Below, in pieces: positions 52,196-61,070 of a stretch of DNA of 64,000 nt. Within the stretch, counting starts at the first letter, position 1; each line of letters starts with the position of its first letter. This DNA is from ZAX-1 sp046533095 (lineage in GTDB: Bacteria; Bacillota; Clostridia; Lachnospirales; Lachnospiraceae). The stretch is taken from NCBI GenBank assembly GCA_046533095.1, contig JAJQRA010000001.1, forward strand, positions 43,875 through 107,874, read 5' to 3'. A model generated the notes under the pieces. It was not told where the DNA came from and made no database searches. It was given only the letters and a program-made list of their open reading frames with translations. The position numbers and the translations under genes were made by a program.

Positions 52196-53609
52196 AACTG
52201 CCTTTCAACTTTTCCTCATATTGCACGAGCAAGTCACGATTGGCTAATTCGTACTCATTGAATGCACTGTCAGGTACATCCGTAGTAGCGGGCACATACC
52301 ACGGCTTTTCGCTGAAATATTGAGCAAATGTTTCATTGCTGAAAATTCTTCCATGGCGTGCATATAGCTCATTGATAAGGTAACGGATATTATCTTGCGT
52401 AACTCCAGCAAGATCCGCTTCTGTATAATATCTTGTATCCGCTTCTGGCATCAAATAGCCATCACCAGCCGCCGTGTCCTCTTCCATATTCGCCTTTTGA
52501 TATTGTAGCAATTCGGAAAACCCTTCTTCTCCACCAATATTGTACAATCCATAAGAGACCATTGTTTCTGGTGCCCCTCCATAAAAAGCAGTACCTCGCA
52601 TCCAATTTTTGAATGCTTCCGGTAAATCCATAGTGGGTCTGCCCGGCAAATAGAGCAGAAATTCATCCGCATTATCGAATCCATATGGATCGCTCGTTAT
52701 AACATTAATTCCATCTATTATTTTTTCCTCGCCTACCGTTCCTTCCGTGTCTAGGTAATCAATTTTCATAGAATACTCGTAATCGCTGATTTTTTTCACA
52801 TCACTAAATTTCCCACGAAAAGAGCATTCATACATCGTCCCATTTGGATAGCCATCACCTATTTGTCCCATATCTGAATCGGAATAATAACCTGAAAATG
52901 TACCGTTGGAATTAAGGTCAACGGTCGTACCCCATGCACCAGCTCCACTCGCAAATAAGAACGTTACAGGCATTCCAGGTATTGTTTCCTCTTCCGGCTC
53001 TGGCAATGGTGCTGCAGGCTTCGCTTCCGCCTCTTCCACTGGTGTCAATTTCTCCAACATTGCCTGTATTTCTGCATTTTGACTCGTTGCTTTAAGCCCC
53101 TGATGCAAAACAGCAATTGCGTTTTCTGTTTGTCCAAGACCAATATATGCCTCTGCAGTACCAAGATACGTCTCTACATTCGTAGGCTCAATTTCGATTA
53201 CTTTTTTATACTGCACGAGAGCTTGTTTATAGTCTAGGTCTATCAGACACTTGTCGCCAAGGCTTAGCAGTCGTTTGGGGCTATTTGCCACTTGGTAGGT
53301 GCCAAAGGCAACCATCCCTACGATTGCCAATGCCAATACAACGATTCCGATTATGATGAATGGTTTTTTTGAATGTACTGCTTTTGGCTTTATGTCGATT
53401 GATTGCCCTGTGTGATTGACCGTAGAAGATATGGGCACTCCAATTTGATTCCCGCAACTAGCACAAAAAACTGCACCCTCACGGTTTTTGCTTCCACAAT
53501 TATGGCAAAAATTGCCGCTATGCTTTGGATTTTCAATTAGCTTTCTACCGCATTCCCGGCAAAACTGCACATTGCCATCAATTTCAATTTTACAATTTTC
53601 ACAATACAT
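52182..53609 (-). CDS. Zinc-ribbon, TPR and YARHG domain membrane protein
   Basis: 475 residues from MYCENCKIEI, whose ATG follows AAGGGAGG. Two N-terminal zinc ribbons (CENC...CREC and CHNC...CASC) are followed by one membrane span (IIIGIVVLALAIVGMVAFGTY). A TPR-like helical region is next (YKQALVQYKKVIEIEPTNVE, TAEAYIGLGQTENAIAVLHQ). Then comes a beta-rich region, and at the C terminus a YARHG domain (INELYARHGRIFSNETFAQYF). The ribbon should be cytoplasmic and the rest outside. The function is unknown. It is the first of a series of zinc-ribbon proteins in this region. The C terminus may be cut by a frameshift. Confidence 0.82.
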   Translation of the reverse strand: MYCENCKIEIDGNVQFCRECGRKLIENPKHSGNFCHNCGSKNREGAVFCASCGNQIGVPISSTVNHTGQSIDIKPKAVHSKKPFIIIGIVVLALAIVGMVAFGTYQVANSPKRLLSLGDKCLIDLDYKQALVQYKKVIEIEPTNVETYLGTAEAYIGLGQTENAIAVLHQGLKATSQNAEIQAMLEKLTPVEEAEAKPAAPLPEPEEETIPGMPVTFLFASGAGAWGTTVDLNSNGTFSGYYSDSDMGQIGDGYPNGTMYECSFRGKFSDVKKISDYEYSMKIDYLDTEGTVGEEKIIDGINVITSDPYGFDNADEFLLYLPGRPTMDLPEAFKNWMRGTAFYGGAPETMVSYGLYNIGGEEGFSELLQYQKANMEEDTAAGDGYLMPEADTRYYTEADLAGVTQDNIRYLINELYARHGRIFSNETFAQYFSEKPWYVPATTDVPDSAFNEYELANRDLLVQYEEKLKGSFGGH

Positions 53610-54147
53610 ACTAAATACCTCCCTTTTCGACAATCATTGTTTTAATTTTAGCTATTTTTACCTTGTTTGACAACCTGTGGACAATACTGTGGCATAACTT
53701 TTTAGCCATCCGTTATTTTGTATGTTTTGATCTGGATTTTTTATTTATTTTCATAAATAATAGACAAAATCACTTAGAATACAAATGGGAAGTACAGAAT
53801 GATAGGAGAATGCCAGATGGCAGTATTCGAATTGAACTTTTAAAATTGGTTAAAACCATTCACAAAGCAAACAGGTCTGTGTCATAATTACTGGCCGCTT
53901 TGGTTTTGGACTGACGCGGAGAAAACGGTGTATAAAAAATGGCGCGGTCTGTGTTTCCCGAAAAGCCTCAATGGTTATCCGCTTAATCATCCGTAGTTAC
54001 ATCTGATTCCGCATCCATAACACTTCCATAATACCTCATGCTCTTAGGAATATTTCTTTCAACACCTGCATTTCAACATTGCAAACTGTGCCCTTTCCGC
54101 CTTTAACGTAAATATCAAGCCTTATCCCTTTCATGTTAATCCCTCTA
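53610..54147. other. Intergenic region without a clear gene
   Basis: 538 bp. It contains the element shared with 61367-61428. A plus-strand frame (about 53790-53887: RMPDGSIRIELLKLVKTIHK) and a following Trp-rich one (about 53892-53998: WPLWFWTDAEKTVYKKWRGL) look protein-like but lack starts and are not recognised; they may be decayed coding sequence. Confidence 0.45.
53670..53730. repeat. Dispersed element shared with 61367-61428, copy 1
   Basis: acaacctgtgg, tactgtggc, actttttt and ccgttattttgtat occur in the same order and spacing at both places, with about 80 percent identity by eye. Both lie immediately upstream of a minus-strand zinc-ribbon gene. Confidence 0.7.
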
Positions 54148-54514
54148 TTAAAAGTTTTCTGTGCATCCAAGCGCATAATTTTTTCTACCTTCATTCATTG
54201 AATGGGATGCCATTTGCTTAGCTACGGTACCCATCATTCTAGCGCCAATGGAAGTATCCGAATCCAATAAGAAGAAACGGTCACGAAGTGTATCGCCAGA
54301 ATTCATGGCCACAATTCCATCCATATAAATCTGACTGTCATAATATTGATCTGGATATCTTGAGAGAGCACCATAATCAATCCGGGAGTATGCAAGAGCA
54401 GTAAATGGGTATTGATTTTCGAAAACAGTTTCCGCCACCAGTACACGCTGTCAAAGAAAAAATAGTCATTATAATAACCATCAAAGCACAGAAACATTTA
54501 CTTAAAGTATTCAT
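54148..54514 (-). pseudogene. Small lipoprotein gene, frameshifted after the signal peptide
   Basis: The ATG at 54512-54514, after AAGAGGAG, opens a lipoprotein signal peptide (MNTLSKCFCALMVIIMTIFS, then LTAC). Past the lipid-modified Cys the coherent mature sequence is in the next frame: FTALAYSRIDYGALSRYPDQ, YYDSQIYMDGIVAMNSGDTL and FLLDSDTSIGARMMG. The slip lies in the TGGTGGCGGAAAC region near 54440. Without it an extracytoplasmic lipoprotein of about 122 residues would result. The family is not recognised. Confidence 0.65.
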
Positions 54515-54662
54515 TTTACACACTACTCCTCTTGTGTTGTCTGACTACACCATATTCCAATAAGTAAAAGCTGGCATCCAATATCCTTTCATATTGCGGA
54601 AGTCACCTCATTCTTGGATTTTTAAGAACGAGATGACTTCGTATGAATTTAATGAAAGAAAG

Positions 54663-55145
54663 TTAAAATTCCTTTTTACAATAGGGACAGCTATTCCACT
54701 CTACTTGCAATGGCTTCCCACAATTTGTACAAAATTTCTTTTGATCTTCCCTATAAATGGGTTGCGGATTTGCGGCCTGAACGCCTACATACGTTTCCGT
54801 CTTTGGGCTTGGTCCATATTGATTGTCACCACGCTCACCCTCCGTCACAAGAAGGACGAAAAACCATATTACGCCTATTAATGGTATAAAGCTAATAAAA
54901 AACCACTTTCCAGCTTTTCCAATGTCATGTAGGCGACGAGCTATCAATGCATACATCGGAATCATGATTGCCAAAGAATATATACTCATAATCACAGAAA
55001 AAATCGTTTCACTAATAAACACGGACAGCAGGGCAAAAATAATAGCAACAATAACATTAAATAAATATGCCATCCAAAATTCCTTGCGCCGTGCCCGCCC
55101 TGAAAACGTTGCATACTTTTTAAACATACCAAGATACCACTTCAT
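54663..55145 (-). CDS. DUF805 membrane protein with C-terminal zinc ribbon
   Basis: 160 residues. Residues 1-105 are DUF805: FKKYATFSGRARRKEFWMAYLF, three membrane spans and ARRLHDIGKAGKWFFISFIP. The C-terminal FCTNCGKPLQVEWNSCPYCK is a CxxC-x10-CxxC zinc ribbon. DUF805 proteins are small inner-membrane proteins of unknown function, and the added ribbon links this one to its neighbours. ATG follows AGGAGGAAT-like sequence. An operator-like palindrome lies 196 bp upstream. Confidence 0.88.
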   Translation of the reverse strand: MKWYLGMFKKYATFSGRARRKEFWMAYLFNVIVAIIFALLSVFISETIFSVIMSIYSLAIMIPMYALIARRLHDIGKAGKWFFISFIPLIGVIWFFVLLVTEGERGDNQYGPSPKTETYVGVQAANPQPIYREDQKKFCTNCGKPLQVEWNSCPYCKKEF

Positions 55146-55340
55146 AAAAATTCCTCCTATTTTTCATATCTGATTGGAATTCCTTACCTTTATTTTACAA
55201 GGCTTTTCATTCCAGTGTTTTGAAAATCACCAAAAATGGTTGGCAATTTCTTAATCTGCTACATCCACACAAGCTTCTCCTAGTGCGTGGATAACGCTGT
55301 ACTCTGCTTGCATCATATCATATGCAACAAAAATGTTCAA

Positions 55341-55352
55341 TAGCTATAACTA
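55341..55352. promoter_or_regulatory. TAGCTATAACTA element, third copy of the XRE-type operator
   Basis: Matches the TAGCTATAGCTA palindrome at 58175 at 11 of 12 positions, with similar flanks (gcaacaaa upstream, attttttatta downstream). Here no XRE gene follows. It lies upstream of the DUF805 gene on the minus strand. Confidence 0.5.
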
Positions 55353-55389
55353 AAGAAAATTTTTATTACATAATTGCTTTGCGTCCTAT

Positions 55390-56397
55390 CTAATTTATGA
55401 AATTCATCCATTTTAAGGTATCTTCATTCATAATATCTCCTACTTGATTGCCAACTTCGTTGAACTTTGCTAAAAGTTCATCCTTCGAAACGCCGGTTGC
55501 AATAACAATCGCTTTAGATTCACCAGTTATAGTGTCTTTTTTATACAAATCAACCACATCTTCATGGATATCCCATGAAATGCTGTCTATTATTTTAACC
55601 GCATAACCATCTAAAGCATATGCTGTTATACCACCACTCCATGCACCAGAGCTGTTCTCTGTAAGGAATCCATTTTGAGTAATATATAGACCATTTCTCG
55701 CCCAAAAGCCATAATCTTCAAAACCTGCAAAGGCACGAACAGGCACAAGTGTTTTAGCTACTATTTTGATAGAATAAACATCAATGATTCCGCCTAAATC
55801 ACTTCTAATAAATAACTCATCTATACCGTTTGAATCAACATCATAATACGCATAGGAATATGCGGCATTCAGTTCGTTCGGATCATATACCGAATAAACA
55901 ATATCCAGTTCTTTTTGAAATTCTTCATCGGATGCATCGCCCCTATTAACAAATTTTTTATATTTTTCTAGAATGGTATTATAAGCATATTCATAATTTT
56001 CTTTTGCATTATCCGTAGATTCGGCAATCGGCTCAGTAACTTCCAAATCTATTTCTTCTTTAACTTCATCGAGGATAGGCGTTGAAATCTCACGATTAGA
56101 TACTTCCTCTGGCAAGTCCTCCATCTGGTCAGTTTGCACCCCAAAGATAGCAGGAGAAAATTTGGAATCCTTAGAATGTCTAACAGCAATTACGATTATC
56201 GATGTACCGATAACAATCAACGACATGGTCACTGCAATAATAATCTTTGGAAGGTAGCTTCGTAGTTTTGGCTTTTTTTCTTTTTCATTTAATTGTCGAT
56301 TATTAACATTATCTCTTTCTATTGCCAGAGCAGATCCACATTTCGGGCAGAACTTACTAATAGCCGGTATTTCACTGCCACATTTACCACAGAACAT
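55390..56397 (-). CDS. Zinc-ribbon membrane protein with extracellular domain
   Basis: 335 residues from MFCGKCGSEI; ATG follows AAAGGATGG. The zinc ribbon is CGKCGSEIPAISKFCPKCG (residues 3-21). A Lys/Glu linker leads to one membrane span (KIIIAVTMSLIVIGTSIIVIAV). After an acidic stalk (EEVSNREISTPILDEVKEEI) a C-terminal domain follows: FQKELDIVYSVYDPNELNAA, SYAYYDVDSNGIDELFIRSD with a Ca-binding-like DVDSNGIDE loop, and a beta-rich tail. It has the same ribbon-span-exodomain layout as its neighbours. The family of the exodomain is not named here. Confidence 0.82.
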   Translation of the reverse strand: MFCGKCGSEIPAISKFCPKCGSALAIERDNVNNRQLNEKEKKPKLRSYLPKIIIAVTMSLIVIGTSIIVIAVRHSKDSKFSPAIFGVQTDQMEDLPEEVSNREISTPILDEVKEEIDLEVTEPIAESTDNAKENYEYAYNTILEKYKKFVNRGDASDEEFQKELDIVYSVYDPNELNAAYSYAYYDVDSNGIDELFIRSDLGGIIDVYSIKIVAKTLVPVRAFAGFEDYGFWARNGLYITQNGFLTENSSGAWSGGITAYALDGYAVKIIDSISWDIHEDVVDLYKKDTITGESKAIVIATGVSKDELLAKFNEVGNQVGDIMNEDTLKWMNFIN

Positions 56398-56526
56398 AAT
56401 GAGTCCATCCTTTCGGTAATTATTTTGTGCATTGTCAATTTCCCACACATAGCGCAGATCTCAATCTAGCGTTATCTCGTAAACCTCCTTGTTCAAAGAA
56501 CCACCAGATACGATCGCGCCACAACC

Positions 56527-56880
56527 CTATGCTGCAAGTAGCGATATCGCATACTTTATTGCCATACAATACAGTGTTGATAGTGCATATCCACCGATAA
56601 TGCCAGTAATCAATCGGCGGATATTTGTTGACATATGTATGCCAAGATATTGTATCAGCCAGTCCGTAAATATTATAATACAGCCTACAAAACAGAGCCA
56701 TGATGGAGGAATATACATAAAAAACATTGCGTATGCTGCGATATCGCCCAATAATACGCCCGTGCACCTCGCACATATCGGAAATTGTTTTCCCTTTATG
56801 CTAAAACAGCGGTCTGGCATCTGGTGGCAACCACTATGCCGTCCAAGACACATAAGATGTTCGTATGTAAAAATTTTCAT
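56527..56880 (-). CDS. DUF2085 membrane protein
   Basis: 117 residues, three membrane spans. GCHQMPDRCFSIKGKQFPIC followed by ARCTGVLLG is the DUF2085 Cys/His signature, perhaps a metal site at the membrane. The function is unknown. ATGA overlaps the stop of the upstream zinc-ribbon gene by 4 bp, so translation is coupled. Confidence 0.85.
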   Translation of the reverse strand: MKIFTYEHLMCLGRHSGCHQMPDRCFSIKGKQFPICARCTGVLLGDIAAYAMFFMYIPPSWLCFVGCIIIFTDWLIQYLGIHMSTNIRRLITGIIGGYALSTLYCMAIKYAISLLAA

Positions 56881-57482
56881 TTGTATTGCTCCATCGTTTC
56901 TTTATATTTCGCATTGGCATCATAAAAAGCAAACGCACCGAGTCCCATTCCTATCAATCCTACAATGATATATACCCAACCTGGTATCCAAAAAAATCGA
57001 ATACCTTCTACTGCCAAGAAAATACCACCAAAAAAAGCCAAAGCACAAACTGCAATAACGGTAATGAAAGTCTTTTTGTTTTCTGCAAAAATCCTTTTGT
57101 TTTCTGCAAAGTTGTCTTCTGCGTTACGAAATTTATGGCCACAAGATCTACATATCCAAAAATGCCGTGTCGTAGAGTTAGAATGGATTTCCTTGCCACC
57201 CAAACCACACAGCCAACCAATGGGGCCAAGTAATAGAGAGCCACAACAACCTGTCCCACAACTATAACCGCCACCACTGACCTTGGTTTCAGTTTCAGAG
57301 GTTGACTCTAAGTCATAAGAATGGCAGTTTGGGCAAAACACGCCCTTTTTGGTTGGTTCTATTATTGGAATTGGCTCTATTACGGAAGCTTTTAAAGGCA
57401 GCGCAGTTTCCATGTCAGCACCGCAGTTTGGGCAAAACTTGCTTTCGTGTGGTATTTCATTACCACATTTGTTACAAAACAT
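56877..57482 (-). CDS. Zinc-ribbon protein with two C-terminal membrane spans
   Basis: 201 residues. Ribbon 1 is CNKCGNEIPHESKFCPNCG at the N terminus. A second cysteine-rich module spans about 49-120: FCPNCHSYDLESTS, a glycine/cysteine run CGTGCCGSLLLG and WICRSCGHKFRNAED. Two repeats of FAENKR/FAENKK follow. Two spans close the protein (TVIAVCALAFFGGIFLAV; WVYIIVGLIGMGLGAFAFY). It is coupled to the DUF2085 gene by a 4-bp overlap. ATG follows AAGGGAAGGA. No function is known. Confidence 0.83.
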   Translation of the reverse strand: MFCNKCGNEIPHESKFCPNCGADMETALPLKASVIEPIPIIEPTKKGVFCPNCHSYDLESTSETETKVSGGGYSCGTGCCGSLLLGPIGWLCGLGGKEIHSNSTTRHFWICRSCGHKFRNAEDNFAENKRIFAENKKTFITVIAVCALAFFGGIFLAVEGIRFFWIPGWVYIIVGLIGMGLGAFAFYDANAKYKETMEQYK

Positions 57483-57499
57483 AATAAATTATCCTTCCC

Positions 57500-58057
57500 T
57501 TATCTCAAATTCGTACCGCAATGCATACAAAAGGAATCAACATCTTTAACATATGGCGTACTGCATAGCGGACAGATAGCTCCAGTAGCCACAACAACAG
57601 GACTATCGCCTCCTTTCGTTGGCAGCTTCGTACCGCAATGCATACAAAAAGTATCAGTACCTTTGACATAGGAGGCTCCACAAGATGGACAAACATCTCC
57701 AGAAACGATAGTGGCATACCTTTTGGTTTCTGCTGGCATAATCATTCGTATTTCATCATCACATCGATCCAAAAGCTCCTTCAGCTTTGCTTTTTTGTTG
57801 TCGCCCTCCTTATTCAATGCATTAATTTTGTCTATATATCCATTTACTTCATCTGGAATTTTTTCATCTCTTATGCTAAGTTGATATATTTCTGCACCCA
57901 TTTCCTTATACTGGTCTTCAACTTGAATGCTTATGGCATCCAGCTCTCTCGTCGCTCCATTTTGAAGCAATTTTTTTCGTTCTTGCAAATCAGCGACAGC
58001 TTTCTGCACTGCCGTCATTTCATTTTCTTTCTCTGTCTTACCACTAAATTGTGCCAT
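57500..58057 (-). CDS. Coiled-coil protein with two C-terminal zinc ribbons
   Basis: 185 residues. A long helical, coiled-coil-like N-terminal region (MTAVQKAVADLQERKKLLQN through KAKLKELLDRCDDEIRMIM) is followed by two near-identical zinc ribbons: CPSCGASYVKGTDTFCMHCG and CPLCSTPYVKDVDSFCMHCG. The ribbons are 39 residues apart and derive from an internal duplication, also visible in the DNA. It lacks a membrane span. It starts the zinc-ribbon operon that continues with the genes at 56877 and 56527, 17 bp downstream. ATG follows AAAGGTGG. Confidence 0.82.
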   Translation of the reverse strand: MAQFSGKTEKENEMTAVQKAVADLQERKKLLQNGATRELDAISIQVEDQYKEMGAEIYQLSIRDEKIPDEVNGYIDKINALNKEGDNKKAKLKELLDRCDDEIRMIMPAETKRYATIVSGDVCPSCGASYVKGTDTFCMHCGTKLPTKGGDSPVVVATGAICPLCSTPYVKDVDSFCMHCGTNLR

Positions 58058-58174
58058 ATAAATCCACCTTTCCGCTAGAGTTTAAGTTACTTTAAAGAAC
58101 ACCTCATTTTTGCTGCCGCAGTATTTTATTCTAACTTTTCCATTTGTATAGCAACAAACAATAATGATTTTAAA

Positions 58175-58422
58175 TAGCTATAGCTAAATAACATTTTTAT
58201 TATAATATTATCATAACAGACCTCTACATTAAAATTAGATACAGACAAAATTAAAATCAAGGGAGGTAAACTATCATGAAATCATTGGACTTTAAAAGAA
58301 TCGGAACTAAAATCAAGGAACGCAGGCTTTTCAAAAAACTGACGTCAAGATACTAGAAATGCTACACGGCTACGGCATAGAGAAGAAAGCCAAAATTATC
58401 AAGATGATGGAATTGCTTTAGG
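58175..58422 (+). pseudogene. XRE regulator copy with internal deletion, and its promoter
   Basis: The region duplicates 58540-58974. The operator-like palindrome TAGCTATAGCTA (58175-58186), the AT-rich promoter region and the ribosome site GGGAGGTAAA are kept. The ATG at 58276 starts MKSLDFKRIGTKIKERRL, then the frame breaks (FKKLTSRY, stop). The remaining sequence matches only the tail of the intact gene (KILEMLHGYGIEKKAKIIKM). About 186 bp encoding the helix-turn-helix recognition region are deleted. Confidence 0.85.
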
Positions 58423-58539
58423 TAGCCAAGCCGTATGTTTCTCAATAGCAGATGTACCGCATACTACGCAAAGCTTTGAATTTTGAAAAATGAACTATCG
58501 CCCTATTGTTAGTCTATCATACCCATCAATAATTTTCAA

Positions 58540-58551
58540 TAGTTATAGCTA
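58540..58551. promoter_or_regulatory. Operator candidate of the XRE gene
   Basis: TAGTTATAGCTA lies about 90 bp upstream of the XRE start and matches the palindrome at 58175. Its conservation in both copies suggests autoregulation by the XRE protein. Confidence 0.5.
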
Positions 58552-58641
58552 AATAACATTTTTGTTATATCATTATCATAACAGATCCACTATATTAAAA
58601 TTAGATACAGATAAAACTAAAATCAAGGTAGGTAAACTGTC

Positions 58642-58974
58642 ATGAAATCACTGGACTTTAAAAGAATCGGAACTAAAATCAAGGAACGCAGGCTTTCCCA
58701 AAAGCTGACCCAGGATTGCCTGGCGGAACAGTTGGGCGTAAATCCCAGCCACGTTTCGAACATCGAATGTGGCCGCGCCCACCCATCACTGACTGCCCTT
58801 GTCCATATTGCCGTAGTACTGGAATGCTCGGTAGACTATTTTCTGTCAGCTGAATACGGCTACTGCATCAGCAAAGAAGAAGTGCAGTCCTATGACGACA
58901 AGATACTCAATATGCTAAGCGACTACGACATAGAGAAAAAGGACAGGATTATCAAGATGATGGAACTGCTTTGA
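58642..58974 (+). CDS. XRE-family helix-turn-helix regulator
   Basis: 110 residues. The Cro/cI-type domain is at the N terminus: FKRIGTKIKERRLSQKLTQD then LAEQLGVNPSHVSNIECGRA with the recognition helix. The C-terminal half (YDDKILNMLSDYDIEKKDRIIK) is helical and may dimerise. ATG follows AGGTAGGTAAACTGTC. A deleted sister copy lies 366 bp upstream. The base composition of this gene and the next is richer in GC than the neighbours, suggesting recent arrival. It is convergent with the 83-residue gene that ends 1 bp beyond its stop. Confidence 0.9.
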   Translation: MKSLDFKRIGTKIKERRLSQKLTQDCLAEQLGVNPSHVSNIECGRAHPSLTALVHIAVVLECSVDYFLSAEYGYCISKEEVQSYDDKILNMLSDYDIEKKDRIIKMMELL

Positions 58975-59226
58975 TTAATCTACCCCTATGCTTCCCAATA
59001 GCAGATGCACCGCATACCCAAACCCAAGGGCAAACCCCTCTCGTTCGGCAGTCAGTCCTGCCTCAAACAGCGGGCTTCTGATTTCCTCATATTGTTCGAC
59101 AGTGAGCCGGCCTTTAAGCGGCTTCAACAGAGATTCGATTTCTTTTGTAATGTTTCCCTCTGCAACTTCGATCTGCGGTATATCAGCTTTTGCATTGTCA
59201 AAAATGCTATAGATTAGTTTTTTCAT
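58975..59226 (-). CDS. Small helical protein, possibly DUF6809-like
   Basis: 83 residues, soluble and mostly helical: MKKLIYSIFDNAKADIPQIE, ITKEIESLLKPLKGRLTVEQ, AGLTAEREGFALGFGYAVHLL. Similar small proteins occur next to XRE genes in clostridial mobile elements. I place it in that group by pattern only. ATG follows AAAGGAGCAGGG. Its composition is GC-richer than the region. Confidence 0.65.
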   Translation of the reverse strand: MKKLIYSIFDNAKADIPQIEVAEGNITKEIESLLKPLKGRLTVEQYEEIRSPLFEAGLTAEREGFALGFGYAVHLLLGSIGVD

Positions 59227-59768
59227 CCCTGCTCCTTTCTTCGCGTGTGGCAGCCTGTAGAAATTTAAGGATTCTTCAGCCAGTTAATGTTTGCCCTTTT
59301 TGGCATCACTCTCCCAGATAATTCTGGGCAGTTCATTCGTGATTGCTACGCGCCAATGATACTGGCGGGACGCAAATCCGGTTCTGCAAATATCCAGTCC
59401 GTACACCGCCAATCCGCGCAATTATACCACTGTCTACTTTTGCTTTCAACGACCGCTAGGCTTGCCCTCGGAGAAGGTAAACGTGGTATCATTGCGGGTA
59501 TCGGCTTATAATCCCAAGTGGTATCATTGCCGTATACTGGTGCTATTCTAACTGCGTGTCGGCGGTGCGACGAGTGAAAAACAATCGTTCGCCGGAGTCG
59601 CCTCATCTGTTTCTTCAATAAAGATCAACATGATCTGTTTCAGATGTTTCAAGTCATATGTAGTCTCCTATTCGCTTTTTCTCAAATCAATAATTTTCGT
59701 GCATATCAGCTAAATGCAATATAAATAAACTGAAAATAACTGTATTCGTTTTATATCCTCACGCTAAT
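59227..59768. other. Gene-free region of unusual composition
   Basis: 542 bp. The first 370 bp are GC-rich compared with neighbours. A minus-strand frame (59346-59618) reads through RMNDTTWDYKPIPAMIP-like and WYNCADWRCTDWIFAEPDLR but has no ribosome site and I recognise no family. ggtatcattgc occurs twice about 46 bp apart. It may be decayed foreign coding sequence. Confidence 0.45.
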
Positions 59769-60998
59769 TTATTCCAGTATAATACAATAGTTCAAATCTA
59801 TATAATCAGGAAATCCTGAATAGAGACCGCTAAAAGTACCAGCTACTTGAATCTTATCGCCAGTACGTAAGTTTGTAATGGAACTATTGGACAGTCCAAC
59901 AAGATGAACATCCGTATTGCTTCCGGGGAATGAAAGAATAACGATATACTCGCTACTTATGAAGGATTCTCTTATATCATCAATCGTGCCAGAAATAACA
60001 TACGGATACCCAACATATGTTTCCTTTGCAGATAACTCGTTGGAATTATAATCGTTAACGGCCTTAGCAATTTCCAAGTATGCATAATATGTATCATTTA
60101 TCGTTACTCCTGTTTTAATAGTAGTTTCATTGTTTACAGGAACTTCATTGCTTACAGGAACTTCATTGCTTACAGAATCCGAATCCAGGAATTCTCCGAA
60201 AAATGCTAATATTCCGATTATTGCGATAATAAGTCCTACTACTTGTGGCCAAACTTTGCTTTTACCTTTTACACAAGCAATTATGCAACAAATCATTGCT
60301 ATAATAGCTGTGAAACCTGTTAGTGCACCGCCTCCGAAAAGCAAGGAGCAGGCAGCAATAGCTAGACCAGCAATTCCCCAGTTACTGATTCTTTTTTTTG
60401 CAGGCATAATCTCCGCCATCATATCGTTTGATACCTGAGGACTTGTAAATTCCGGCGAAAGAGTGTTTTCATAAACGTTAGTATATAATAATGCTATGGC
60501 TTCAATCAATTCAGCTAGTGCTGTTTTTGGTATACCACTTTCATCAAATTCCAATATTTCCCACTTTTTGCAATGGATTAAAAGCGTGGCATCCTCATCT
60601 TTTTCGCTTTTTGCGGGTACAATTTCACAATGGTCGATATTGGTATACGCAAGGACTTTAGGCTTTTCCATAACGCATTTGAAATACATTGCCTTATCCG
60701 TGAGCAAAAAACCCCTTTTCGCTGAGTGGAAGACTGTAGTATCCAAGAGGTAGTATATCTCATTAATACTAATCCCATTGGCATACGCTTCAATTGCATT
60801 TTCCATTTTATCAATAGGGATATTTCCTCTAATAAACATAGATTCCGCATACGTTACACCACCGACTGCTTTGCCTCTATCTTTAATTAAATCAAGTAAT
60901 TCACTTTCGCCTATTGGTTTCTGCTGTAAATTATTTCCACATTTCGGACAAGTTGCCCATCCAATTTCCATTTTTTCGCCACACTTTGTACAATACAT
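59769..60998 (-). CDS. Zinc-ribbon, PH-like and OB-fold-like membrane protein
   Basis: 409 residues. The N-terminal zinc ribbon is CTKCGEKMEIGWATCPKCG. A beta-rich PH-like module follows (about 90-165: RGFLLTDKAMYFKCVMEKPK, VLAYTNIDHCEIVPAKSEKD). Two or three membrane spans lie at about 205-270. After an acidic linker with the repeat VSNEVPVSNEVPVNNE, a C-terminal domain resembles the tRNA_anti-like OB fold (VGYPYVISGTIDDIRESFIS, LRTGDKIQVAGTFSGLYSG). The PH-like part is probably cytoplasmic and the OB-like part outside. The function is unknown. ATG follows GGAGGTGTAA. Confidence 0.82.
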   Translation of the reverse strand: MYCTKCGEKMEIGWATCPKCGNNLQQKPIGESELLDLIKDRGKAVGGVTYAESMFIRGNIPIDKMENAIEAYANGISINEIYYLLDTTVFHSAKRGFLLTDKAMYFKCVMEKPKVLAYTNIDHCEIVPAKSEKDEDATLLIHCKKWEILEFDESGIPKTALAELIEAIALLYTNVYENTLSPEFTSPQVSNDMMAEIMPAKKRISNWGIAGLAIAACSLLFGGGALTGFTAIIAMICCIIACVKGKSKVWPQVVGLIIAIIGILAFFGEFLDSDSVSNEVPVSNEVPVNNETTIKTGVTINDTYYAYLEIAKAVNDYNSNELSAKETYVGYPYVISGTIDDIRESFISSEYIVILSFPGSNTDVHLVGLSNSSITNLRTGDKIQVAGTFSGLYSGFPDYIDLNYCIILE

Positions 60999-61070
60999 TT
61001 ACACCTCCGCTATTTTCTCTATTGTGCATTTCGTCTTTCTTCCTACCGTACACACAAATCTCCTTTACCA

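Noticed and set aside
56435..56776. 113-codon minus-strand frame
   Set aside because: It is an alternative frame of the DUF2085 gene.
58642..59226. Prophage or integrative element
   Set aside because: An XRE gene and a small helical protein of different composition are suggestive, but no integrase, terminase, portal or attachment sites are visible.
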